Shown piece after piece: positions 23,377-33,933 of a stretch of DNA of 64,000 nucleotides. This stretch comes from Posidonia oceanica (taxonomy: Eukaryota > Streptophyta > Magnoliopsida > Alismatales > Posidoniaceae): NCBI GenBank assembly GCA_037176725.1, contig JAZBRS010000054.1, forward strand, positions 11,798,001 to 11,862,000, read 5' to 3'. The notes below the pieces were generated by a model, which was not told the origin of the DNA, did no database searches, and saw only the letters and a list, made by a program, of their open reading frames with translations. Position 1 is the stretch's first letter, and each line of letters opens with the position of its first letter. The position numbers and the translations under genes are program-made.

Positions 23377-23871
23377 CTAAATCGATACATCATCAAATAG
23401 TACAACACTCATATGAGTGACATTCTCATGAAAGACCTTGGGTGGTACTCCCTTAGTAAGCGGATCCAGAATCATGGAGTTTGTCCTAATATGCTCTATA
23501 GACAACTGGCCATCTTGGATTATTTCTTTCACAACAAGGAACTTAATGTCTATATGCTTAGACATTGATGAGCTCCTATTGTTATTGGAATATAACACTG
23601 TGGATTTATTGTCACAATATAACCTGAGTGGTTTTTCAATTCTATCTACAATCCGTAAACCCGTGACAAAATTCCTTAGCCAAATTTCCTGATTAGATGT
23701 CTCATAGCAAGCTATATACTCAGTTGCTATAGTAGAAGGAGCTATAAGTGTCTGCTTGACACTTTTCCATGATATAGCTCCATCTGCTAGCAAGTATATA
23801 TAGCCCGAAGTGGATCTACGACTATCATGGCATCTGGAAAAATCGGAGTCAGAATACCTAATGATCTCCAA
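23377..23871 (-). pseudogene. Copia RNase H domain
   Basis: Residues include YSDSDFSRCHDSRRSTSGYIYLLADGAISWKS, the conserved start of copia RNase H (usual SDADFAG...STSGY...ISWKS). They are followed by IATEYIACYETSNQEIWLRN, the Asp in LYCDNKS, the HIDIKFLVVKEII block and the terminal DPLTKG motif. It closes the polyprotein 9 bases before the 3' LTR region and is separated from the RT segment by stops and shifts near 23880-24020. Confidence 0.9.
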
Positions 23872-24024
23872 CTAATCCAATTTTCTATACACGAGTGCGG
23901 AGTCTTTAGTTCTTTGCAAATACCGCATGTCTCGCTTAACAGCTTTCTAGTGATCTATACCTAAATTGCTTAAGCATCTGCCAAACATACCAACAATGTA
24001 CGCAAGATTCAGACGCGTACAAAC

Positions 24025-24808
24025 TTAAACATACATAAGACTCTCAACTGCCGAAGCATATAGAATCTTTTGCATTTCCTTATGTTCAAAATCATTCTTA
24101 GGGCACTGTTTGAGACTAAACTTGTCTCCCTTAGTCACAAGGGTATTTCCTGACTTGCACCCACTTATGTCATACCTTTTAAGGACTTTTTTTATATAAT
24201 TCTTTTGTGATAATTTAATAACACTTCGAGAATGATCCCGAAGTATCTGGATTCTTAATATAAAAGAGGCTTCACCAAGACCTTTTATCTCAAGTTTGTT
24301 TGAGAGAAATTTCTTGGTTTCTTTAAGTAAGTCCATATCATTTGTGGCAAGAAGTATGTCATCAATATACAAGACTAAGAAAATATATTTACTCCCAATG
24401 AACTTATAGTATACACAATCATCTACCAAATTCATCTCAAAACCAAACAAAATGACAACTTGATGAAATTTGTGATACCATTGACGAGATGCTTGTTTTA
24501 AACTTTAAATGGACTTCTTAAGTTTGCAAACCATTTTCTTTGCATCACCTAATGCAAAGTGTTCTGATTGCACCATATAGATCGTCTCATCAATGCATGT
24601 CACCATTGAGAAACGCCATTCTTACGTCCATTTGGTGTAGCTCAAGTTCAAAATGAGCAACCAATGCCATAATAATCCGAAAAGAGTCTTTCGATGAAAC
24701 AGGAGAGAAAGTCTCTTTATAATCAATGCCCTCCCTTTGAGTAAATCCTTTAGCGACAAGACGAGCCTTATATCTTTCTACATTACCATGTGAATCCCTC
24801 TTGGTTTT
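24025..24808 (-). pseudogene. Copia reverse transcriptase, downstream part, with YIDD motif
   Basis: Starting beside the solo LTR (minus strand from 24808), the translation runs KRDSHGNVERYKARLVAKGFTQ, then FSPVS and LHQMDVRMAFLNG-like blocks. These are fingers and palm sequence of copia RT. The segment ending at 24025 holds VLYIDDILLA, the catalytic YVDD-type box (here YIDD), and IKGLGEASFILRIQI. A few stops and frame breaks (for example near 24455-24600) make it inactive. The other half of this RT lies beyond 28078. Confidence 0.9.
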
Positions 24809-27800
24809 TGTAACATCCAGGTTTTTCGGAAACTAGCGGATAATTTTAGCGTCGGTAATTAGTGAGGATATCTGGCGTAATTTTTGGGAGTTGTTTGGAA
24901 GATTTGAAGTTTGTGGGAAGGAGGAGGGGCTTTGTGCAATTTTTGCGTAAAAAGTTGATTAAATAATGTTTTATTGGGAGAGCCAGCCATGCAGACGCCA
25001 TTTCTTCTTCCCCGCTTTTCCGGGGCGGTTGTCGGGGAGGAGCACAGTGAGGCGGTGGGTGGACGGGCGAAGAACTCTCCAGAGCTTCCTCGTCTTCTTC
25101 TTCTTCTTCTCCTTCACCTTCTTCCCCGGAGTTCTCCTCCTCCCTTCTTCAGTGAGTGAGAGAGAGAGTGGTGATTTGGAGGTGGGTCGAGCTCGTCTGG
25201 CCGTGTGCTTTCAGTGGCCAAGGAGGAACTCCAGTCGCCACCAAGGGAGTTCCATCTGTGGAGGTAAGCTTTGACCTTCACAGTGTTGGGTTCGTCTCCT
25301 CCTTGCTTGGAGTTGATGTTGTCTTTTTCTCTGTGTTGGGTTGTTGTGAGCTTAGTTGCTGTGTGCTCGTGGTGGGGTGAGCTTCGAGCATCGCTGTGAA
25401 GCCAGGAGCGTGCTCTGTTGGAGGGAGAGGCCGTGCAAGCGCGTGGGTTGGCGGTGGTCGGCCGGCGTAGTGAAACCCATTCACTGTGAGCGTCTGTAAG
25501 GTGCACACCCCATTGTCTCTCTTCAATTTTGCTTAGAAATGATGTAGGATTGTTGTTTAGCATGTCTTGAATGTTTGATAGAGATTCCATGATTTTAGGG
25601 GATTTTCCATGATTTTTACAGTAATTTTGGGGGATGCATGCTTGCGGATGAATAGTGGAATGGTTTGTGCTCGTTGTCTTTGAATTTTGATAACTCGAGC
25701 TACGGTTATCGGAATGCTTTTATTTTTGTCCCATATAGTAAATGACTTGGAATGTTTCATTTTGAGTATTTTTAGGTAATTTATGGTTGCATGTGGTGAG
25801 ACCGGTTTGAGTTCCCAAATCGGGTAATTTTTTTGTCGGTGCGTTCTATCAGATTTTCCTCGGAATTTTTACTAGTGCACGGGTTATATGCACGTGTAGG
25901 GTGCGCGGTTGGCTGCGCGGGTTTTTCCAACTACTTCTGGCACCTCCGGGGCAGCAGTGGGCGCCCCTGGGGTGCCCAGGCTTCTTGGTTTGGCCTGGTA
26001 TTGGCCAAGCCAGATCCAATAATGTCTTCCCTGTCCCTGTTAAGGCTTAAAATATGATTTTTGGGTTTTATAGAGAGTTTTGTAGAAGTAAAGTGAATCT
26101 TTGCCTTTTAAGACATTGGCATTTTATAAAACACATTAGGGTAAGATGATAATTAGGCAAATCATTAGAGATGAGTTAAGAATTGTCTAAAAAGAATTAG
26201 CAAGATCCCACTTGTATTTGAGTTGGAATTAAAAGACTAAATAACCTATAAATGCTAAGGTTTTCCTTAATTGGTCTAGACGAACATTAGGGAATATGAT
26301 AATCTTAGAATTAGATCTTGGCAATAGAACTTAGTGTTCTGAGTGCCGTTTGAGTGGGTGTTCGGTCTCGTAAGTACTTTGGGACTTCGGGACTAGTACT
26401 TTGCTTGTGGGTGGTGCCGGGTGAGTAAATGTTATACTCAGAAGGTGCCTTTACTTCGCTGCTGTGTGATGTTTTGTAATGTAGTTCTGGACTCGACAGT
26501 GGAGCTGTCGAGGCTGTGTTTTGAGCTTTGACTTCAGCTTGTGGTTTTGTATTGTGCTTGATACTGTGTTTTTTAGGTGTTTTGAGTTAGCATTTAAAGA
26601 TTTCGAAATAGTTTTCGAAAAGAGTTTTGAAAAGAAAATGCATGGGTTTTACAAAGGTTTTTGGAAAGAATTTTCCAGTGTTTTATGTTTGTGGTGGACA
26701 AAGATACTGGAGGGTCGTGTCGCTTGGACTAGAGGATGTGACGACATTCCTGGGTAGTCGGGCACATTGCCTAGGTTGAGGTCCCGAGACCAAGAGGCTG
26801 AGGTAAGTGTTCGTCGGATCTTGGAGGTATGATACTCCTTGATTGTCGTTCACGAGGCCGATGCTGAGGTCTGCGGGTCGAGGTACCGACTGGACTTGGA
26901 GGTATGACACTCCGCTTGTTCCGGGTGCCGAAGACCCAGTGTATTGACTGTACGTAGTGTATCGTGGCAGCGGACCTAGGAGGTATGAGACCATTGAGTA
27001 GTTGAACGTTATACCCCAGCTAGTACGAGTACTAAGACTGCTTGGTGTAGACTGAGCCTTGGGGTGAGGAGCCCTAAGGGTTTGGAGCACTGAGTTAGGG
27101 TGTTGCGACGCACCCTGTAGTGTTTGGCCAGGGCAGGTGGACACGTGCCCCGTTGCTGGTGGTGTCCTGCTGAGAGACAGGATAGGCCTTCCAGTGTGTG
27201 GTTGGCTTTTGAGACTTGTTGGCCAGGACGGTTCACTCCTCCACAGGGTAGTTGACCGTGGCAATGCAGGGTCACCGTGGTCGCGCTTCGGTGGACTGCT
27301 TGTGGCTAGGTGTCGGTCGCTTGGGCCCAAGTGACGACATAGTTTGTTTGTGTGTGTGGTTGACTATGCTTGTGGCTGCGCCTGTGAGCGTAGGTCCTGC
27401 GCTTGTGATGCGCTTTGATTTGGCTGAGCAGTGTCTCAGCATTGGCTTTTTTTTTGTGATTGTTGTGCTGTGTGTGTGTTCTGGATGCAATTGAGGGCAT
27501 TCAGGCACGGTTGGTCATCTAGTCCACACACAGAGTGTGTGTGGGACTAGATTGTGTAGTTTTGGGTTTGATTTGGCAATAGTGACCATTTCAAGTTTGT
27601 AAGATGGTTTTGAAAAGAGCATGCATATGGTTTTGAAAGGAAAAGAGAAAAAATGATTTCAAATACATGTTTTTAGTGGTTTGCTTTGTAGACAATGATG
27701 TATGCCCTGCTATGGCATCCAGGAGAGATGCCTGTGTTTGTTTGCTTGTGGCGTGGTTACGCCTGTTCCCTCGGCATTGCTTGCCAAGCTGTTTGCGTGC

Positions 27801-28073
27801 GTTGGTGGGGTGTGTGCTAGGTGACCTATTGAGTGGTCACTTACGTGTGTTTTGTTTCGGTTTTGGTAGGTGCAAGATATGAGCTGGAGTTGCTAGTGCA
27901 TATAGAAAAGGAGTCACACTGCCACACATCAAGAGTTCTGGGTAAATAAGTTATTTAAGTTTATTTTATTTCTGCTTTATAGTGATTGTGAGAATTTAGT
28001 TCTGTAGTACATTAAATATATGTTAAAAAAAATGGTATCTAGGTTGAGAGGTAACGACTCGGGGGTCGTTACA
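24809..28073 (+). mobile_element. Solo LTR, 3.27 kb, family A, inserted in copia RT, target duplication GTTTT
   Basis: The element starts TGTAACATCC and ends GGGTCGTTACA, with GTTTT on both sides (24804-24808 and 28074-28078). Removing it and one GTTTT restores continuous copia RT coding across the junction (minus strand ...IFK|TKRDSHG...). It is the opposite-orientation relative of 7487-10536. The 3' end can form a GTAACGAC/GTCGTTAC hairpin. Short ORFs inside (for example 26683-27330 minus) lack conserved domains. The internal retroelement was presumably lost by LTR-LTR recombination. Confidence 0.92.
26492..26512. repeat. Conserved hairpin in solo LTR
   Basis: CTCGACAG-TGGAG-CTGTCGAG is a perfect 8-bp stem. 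It matches the hairpin at 8990-9010 in the family-mate, and the surrounding sequence is also conserved. Confidence 0.8.
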
Positions 28074-28078
28074 GTTTT

Positions 28079-28342
28079 AAATATCTATTTGCAACTAATG
28101 GATTTCACACCTTTAGGTAATGGGACAAGATCCCAAATGTCATTGTCCTTCATGGATGTAAACTCATCATTCATGGCATTTATCCACTTTTGAGAGTCGA
28201 AACTATTGATTGCTTGATGGACATTGATTGGATCGTCATCCATCAAGTCATTATCAACTTAATGTTCCTGGAGAAATACGATATAATCATCTGAAATCGT
28301 ACTTTTCTTCTCTCTAGTGAACTTCCTAAGTGGTATTGGCTC
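28079..28342 (-). pseudogene. Copia polyprotein: integrase-RT linker and start of RT
   Basis: On the minus strand this encodes a linker and then WINAMNDEFTSMKDNDIWDLVPLPKG, the N-terminal signature of copia RT (usual W..AM..E..S...N..W.LV.LP.G). It ends CK-stop-IFK, where relatives have CKWIFK, so Trp has become a TAG stop. Another stop lies near 28261. It joins the segment at 24808 once the solo LTR is removed. Confidence 0.88.
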
Positions 28343-29587
28343 TTACGGGAGTTGAGTTTGTTCTTCTTGAATGGGAAGAGAATCAACAATGTCTTGCTCC
28401 AGATTTGCCTTTTGAACAATGTCAGGAATTAATTCTTGATCATCGTCAATAGTAACTATAGGAAGAGAAATAGATTCCTCTTCAAAGATAATGCCTCTTC
28501 CCTTATTTTCTCTCTCAAACTCTACTTCTTCAAGAAATCTAGCATTACCCATCTCGAAAAATGACCTAGTAGTGGGATCATAAAACTTAAAGCCCCTAAA
28601 CTTCTTAGAATATCCAACAAAATAGCAGTTAACAGTCCTAAAGTCCAATTTCTTTTCATTAGGCTTATAAGGCTTAGTCTCAGTTAGACAACCCCACACA
28701 TGAAGATGCTTTACGCTGGGTTTCTTCCCAACCCATAATTCATAGGTGGTTTTAGCTACTGTTTTAGTTAGTATTCTATTTAATATGTGAACTACAGTCT
28801 TAAGTACCTCGCCCCAGAGAGATTCTGATAAGGTAGAATGACTAATCATACTCCTCATCATGTCCTTAAGTATTCTATTGCGCTTCTCGGTAACACCATT
28901 CATGGCTGGAGAACCAGACATGGTGTATTGAGGGATAATACCACATTCTTCTAGGAACTTGGCAAACGGGTCTGAACATTGTTCACCGGATCTGTAATAT
29001 CTACCGTAGTACTCACCACCACAGTAAGATTTAACGGATTTAATTCTTTTATTGAGTTGATTTTCAACTTCAACCTTAAAATGTTTGAATACATTCAAAG
29101 CCAGTGATTTTTCATGAATAAGATATAGGTAGCCATAACGTGAATAATTGTCTATGAACGTAATAAAGTATTGTTGACCATTCCAAGATGCTGTAGGGAG
29201 TAATCCATAGATATTCGTATGTATTAGTTCTAAGATGTCTGAACATCTATTGGCACCTAATCTCCTAACATTTGTTTGTTTTCCTTTAATATAGTCAATG
29301 TAAACTTGAAAATCTGTTGAGTCAAGCGAAGGAAGAATTCCATTTGACACAAGGCTCTCTATTCGTTGTTTAGAGATATGACCTAAATGCTTATGCCATA
29401 ACATAACGGAATCCTCACTTGATTTTCGTTCTGTACCTCTAGATGTAGAATGTAAGGTTTCATTATGAGAAGCTATTGTATCAAGTAAATATAGATTGTC
29501 ATTATTAATCAAAGAACTGGTACCAATAAGATTAGAATCTTGAAAAAGACTAAATTTTCCATTTCCGTCTAAATGATGGTACAACAT
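28343..29587 (-). pseudogene. Copia integrase region (GAG-pre-integrase and core)
   Basis: This is one long open frame of about 414 codons. It has the GAG-pre-integrase/zinc block ([18 protein letters not shown]), then the DDE core. The first acidic position reads IHTNIYG (usual HTDI, so Asp to Asn). The second reads [10 protein letters not shown] (Asp kept). The SDRGGEYYG site reads [19 protein letters not shown] keeps the catalytic Glu, and HLHVWGC follows. The altered acidic residue indicates a dead integrase despite the open frame. The C-terminal part includes [11 protein letters not shown], the usual copia integrase tail. Confidence 0.92.
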
Positions 29588-30630
29588 AAGTCTCTTTCAA
29601 ATCTAAATTACAACCCGTTTTTAATAATAATCTAAAATGACTAATAGCTTCTACTTCTACTTCATTGTTGTCACCCATAAAGATGTATCTTTCGCCATTA
29701 CTTAGTGTCTGACAACTTAGGCAATCCTGTGTAGACACACTTATGTGAGTAGTTTCACCAGAATCTATCCACCAAGTATGTCTAAGTACAGAAGCTATAT
29801 TAACTTCAGAACAAACTAAAGCAGAAGATGTACCTTTCTTAGCATACCAAGCGTGATACTTGGTACAGTTTTCCTTCTTATGCCCACCCTTCTTGCCAAA
29901 GTGGTAAGTAAACTCAATCTACCTCTGTTGCTTCTTGGGTAAAACACCTGCAGCTTCATTGGACTTTAGTTTTCTTTTGCCTTTGTCCTTAGAGGTGAAA
30001 GTCAGATGAGCACTCTTTGTCTTATCTTACTTCAGTTTCTCTTTCTTTTGCACATAATGCGAAATGAGCTAATTAAGAGTCCATTTCTCCTTTTGGCAGT
30101 TGTAACTAACCTTGAATTGACTGAATTGTGCAGGAAGAGAGATCAAAACTAAATATATGAGCAAGTATTCCGACAGCTCTAACTTAAGTGCTTTTTGTTT
30201 TGAAGTAATATTAGATATCTCTAAAATGTACTCCCTTATGTTTCATTTGGCCTTGTACCTTATATAAACTAAATTTGCTAATAACGTACTAGTTTCCGTC
30301 TTTTCATTCTTGGTAAATCGTTTCTCAATGTCATCGAGAAATTCTCTAGCAGTTGTCTCTTCGGACATTGTACCCCTAAAAGTCTTTAGAATGGACTGTC
30401 TCATGATTATCAGACTTAGCTAATTGGAGCGCTTCCACTTTTCATAAGCTTTCTTGTCCTCAATTGAATTGTCGGACTCAAAAGAAGAGAGTTGCTCTAT
30501 CCTTAGGGCTAAATCTAGATCCATCCACCTGAGAACAATCATAACATTCACTTTCCAATACTTGAAATTAGTGTCATTAAGCATGGGGATTGAATTTATG
30601 TTGGCAGTTATGGAAGCAGATGCATTAATT
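29588..30630 (-). pseudogene. Copia gag, zinc knuckle and protease remnant
   Basis: The minus-strand frame opens with MLNDTNFKYWKVNVMIVLRWMDLDLALR, a copia gag N-terminus. It continues through a capsid region (TAREFLDDIEKRF, LLANLVYIRY) broken by several stops. The zinc knuckle reads TYHFGKKGGHKKENCTKYHAW, where the first two Cys of CxxC are lost. WWIDSGETTHIS keeps the protease Asp-Ser-Gly. A stop near 29550 separates this from the integrase frame. No 5' LTR is found to the right; sequence to about 30855 looks like leader, then hAT-derived DNA begins. Confidence 0.85.
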
Positions 30631-30854
30631 GAAGCAATTAATAAATAATTGAAAACCAAAAGAATAGTTAGTCTAATGACAACTATATTAATTTTTAACA
30701 ATAAAGAAACAAACAAATAAATTTAATTTATAGTGGAGCCCATTTAAAGATACTTAGCGCAATATCGACATTTAGCCTTTGAGCATAAATGTTAACTTGC
30801 ATCATCCCACCAGATCTTGACAGACGGGAGACAACCATGGATCCAAAGACGAGA

Positions 30855-31195
30855 AGATATTTAATGGTAGAAGCATCAAAGATACCACTCATCTCAATAA
30901 CCATACTAAAATATGTGTTCATATGTCACGAGAAGATATCAGATAAAAAATTCTTGCTATGTCTACAAATACTAGTAGTAACTGTCCTATACTAAGAATA
31001 AGTGTTTATAAATTTAATGTTGATGTTGAAAGGTCAATGTTTGCAAAGATGATCATGAATTATGATTTTCCTTTTCTTTTTTCTGAATATGAGTATTTCA
31101 AATCATTGTGCTCTTTTATTTGTTTTATATATAAATTTTGTTCTAAAAATACTTTTAAGATTGATTGTATGAAAATTTACAAAAAAAAAAAAAAA
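30855..31195 (+). pseudogene. Truncated hAT transposase fragment (second copy)
   Basis: From about 30858 the sequence matches the hAT pseudogene at 34705-35030 in the same orientation. It encodes MSTNTSSNCP...YKFNVDVERSMFAKMIM, FPFLFSEYEYFKSLCS and a KIDCMKIYK tail, then ends in a run of 17 A's. It has a few stops compared with the other copy. The copia leader is joined directly to its left edge, so this copy lost its 5' part. It may be a partial duplicate of the neighbour, 3.8 kb away. Confidence 0.85.
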
Positions 31196-31254
31196 AAGAG
31201 AAAAGATTAATCTATATATGATTGTACAAGAATGTTTGAGCATAACAGTAGAAA

Positions 31255-31490
31255 TTTACGATACTCAGATGCGATGGAAAGTCGTGTCATGCTAGCCCAC
31301 CGCTCACTCTCAGCGCGTTGAACCCGTGTGTGGTTTGTTTTGTGAAAGCAGCGCACCGTCACATGTTGTATTATCTTGGTCGTGGTGAAACATAAAGATG
31401 TGTTATGGTACTCTAATACGATGGAAAGTCGTGTCATGCTAGCTAGACCACTGTTTCTCGATATTTAAAGTCGTGTCATGTTAGTCCTCT
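31255..31490. repeat. Direct repeat containing GATGGAAAGTCGTGTCATGCTAG
   Basis: The words GATGGAAAGTCGTG and TCATGCTAGC occur at about 31271 and 31420, and a shorter version (AAAGTCGTGTCATGTTAG) at about 31468. The unit spacing is roughly 150 then 48 bases. Origin is unknown. Confidence 0.7.
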
Positions 31491-31499
31491 ATTGCCCGA

Positions 31500-32330
31500 T
31501 ATTTCTCGCCTATAACTATAAAAGACTTGCCCACAGGAAATGGCCCACGTAAAAGCTTCTAGTTTTCTCTCTAAGGCAATACTCCTCGATCCAACCGACG
31601 TTAGTATTTTAGGCAGCATCTGCAATTTATATCTAGAATGGCGAATTTCCACTCAAGACAATCTTTATTACTAGGTTTTAAATTTACCCCAAAAATTCAA
31701 AAGTTATGCCTACATCTTCTACGAAAATTTACCTTGTTCTAAGATTTTCGTATGAAATTCCGGAAACATTCTACCTACATGCATGGCGGATGCATGTCCG
31801 AATGTTTTGAACCATCCAATTATCAATCTCATGTCATCCAATAACCGTATCCATGCATCATTCCTTATCGTAGAATCATAAGTTGGAGCAATGAAACTCG
31901 TGTCTTTCTATCTACCTCGCTATAAGCTTATCCCATCCAATCATCGAATCATTCATTTGTACAATCTAATGATTAATCTTATATTATACCACATTTATTC
32001 TTATTCTACATTACCTTCAAAGGATACCAAATGTTTTGATAGATACTATAAATTTTCAATATTGATCGTTATTTCAAATACATAGATATTAAAATTTTCA
32101 CCTACAAATAAAGAATTGTAACCACTAATAATTAATTACAACTTTATAAGATAACATCATAGACATTTTAGAATTTTGAGCATGTACACCAAATTCTATA
32201 TCAATTTATACCTTGAGAGTTAAAATTTTGAATAATGATGAGACTCATAATATCATTTCCTCTTTTTATTTTGTTAGTATCACGCAAAGGTTGAGGTATA
32301 TAATTTGAAGATTCGATATATATATATGTA

Positions 32331-32368
<38 letters not shown>

Positions 32369-32450
32369 AATTTCGAAAAAAAGAAATATATTCTGTTCCC
32401 AAATGTCCACGCCACAAGTACTTCCACCCATAGTATGTACATTCTGAAAT
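31500..32450. other. No gene seen; AT-rich intergenic DNA
   Basis: Only short unconvincing frames occur. A (TA)n tract followed by (GA)n lies near 32318-32368. Confidence 0.6.
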
Positions 32451-32934
32451 GTACATGTCACAATATAATGTAATCCTGGTGGTTAGGGGTGTCAGGAATC
32501 CAAAAATCTACTCCAAATTTGCATCTGAAATCTCGAATTTTTACCTGAAAAAAATATCTGACGAAGCGAATTCAAATTCAAAAAAAGAATTTGAAAAAAT
32601 CCGAATTGAATAAAAACGTTAATACATCCGATTCGAAAATATCCAAATCTGAAAATTTAATATTATTATGTTAAAATTTTAATCTAATTACATGTGAAAC
32701 TTAAGTATCTAATAATTAATAAATAAAAACCTAAGTACCAAACCCAAATTACTCAACACTCAGAAGTTCAAAACTCTCGGCCCTTATGGATACACCCTAG
32801 TCCCTAAAACCCTAACGTTTTCTAACTTCTTTTTCTTTCTCGTTTGAGACTTCGAGCCTACGAGGCGACAACCTAGGGTAGGGTTCTTTCTCATCTGACA
32901 ACTGCATCTTAGGCTGCTTCCCCTCCTCCTCCAT

Positions 32935-33190
32935 GCCGGACGAAGGCTGCTTCAATGCTTCCCCTCCTCCTCCTCCTCGCGGACAAAGGCGGCTTCTCCT
33001 CCTCCTCCTCCGCTCCTAGCCGGATGGCAACCGCTTCCTCTCCTCTTCCTCCTCGCAGACAAAGGCGGCTTCTCCTCCTCCTCATTCGCTCCTCACCGGA
33101 CGACAATCGCTTCCCCTCCTCCTCCTCCGCTCCTCGCCGAACAATGACTTCTCTTTCTCCTCCTCCGCTCCTCGCCAACGGCCAACAGAA
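32935..33190. repeat. CCT/TCC-rich minisatellite, unit about 75 bp
   Basis: Units run GACAAAGGCGGCTTCTCC, (CTC)n, CGCTCCTNNCCGGA and GCTTCC, three to four times with drift. Arg/Glu-rich frames on the minus strand come from the repeat. It lies upstream of the hAT pseudogene, perhaps in its leader. Confidence 0.8.
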
Positions 33191-33933
33191 GTCATCACGG
33201 CCAGTAGTTCGGTGAATTTCATGGCCTCCTTCCATCCTCAGCTCCTTTTGATGTGCCTTCTGTTTTTCACGTCATTTACAGCTTTTGATCTCTTCATTGT
33301 TGCCTGTCGCAACAACAATGTTTGGTTTGCCTTCTATTTTTATATCCATAATATGAAATACAAAAATAGCAATAGAATGGATGCCGTGGTAGTTTGCTCT
33401 AGGTTTTCCTGTTTATGTTGCAGCATTTGGTAATAGAATGGATGCTGTAGTAGGATGACATAGCAATAGAATGGATCCCTTCATTGTTGCCTGTTTGCAA
33501 CAACAATGCTTGGTTTGCCTTCTGAGGAAAATTTATTGGATGGGTAGTTTGTTGGGTTATTTTTTTGCTCTAGCATTGTTTCCTGTTACGTCATTTACAG
33601 CCTTTCCATAACTGTTTTTGTTTCCAACAGTTATCTTCCTTAGAAACATTGCATCTTCCTTGTGTTTTTGTTTCTATCAAACCGCTTTCCATAATTGCAT
33701 CTTCATAGATTTTCAACATATACTTATATAATTGTATTATTTGTTTTGTTTTTCTAATGTAGGGTGATAATTTTTTCTAGATGGTCAAGAAAATAACTTC
33801 TACTAGTAGTAAAGAGTTACAATCAACACAAATTATACATTCTTTTCATTGTGTTCTTTTGATAAAAAATAAAAAATCTTGATTGTTATTCTTTTTAATT
33901 CTTTTATATGGTTTTCCAATATAGAATTGGAAG

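Noticed and set aside
26683..27330. 215-codon minus-strand frame in the solo LTR
   Set aside because: It lies in an LTR; the related LTR at 8250-8970 has broken and shifted versions, so no selection on the frame is visible.
32909..33235. Arg/Glu-rich 108-codon minus-strand frame
   Set aside because: It is translation of a CCT-rich minisatellite.
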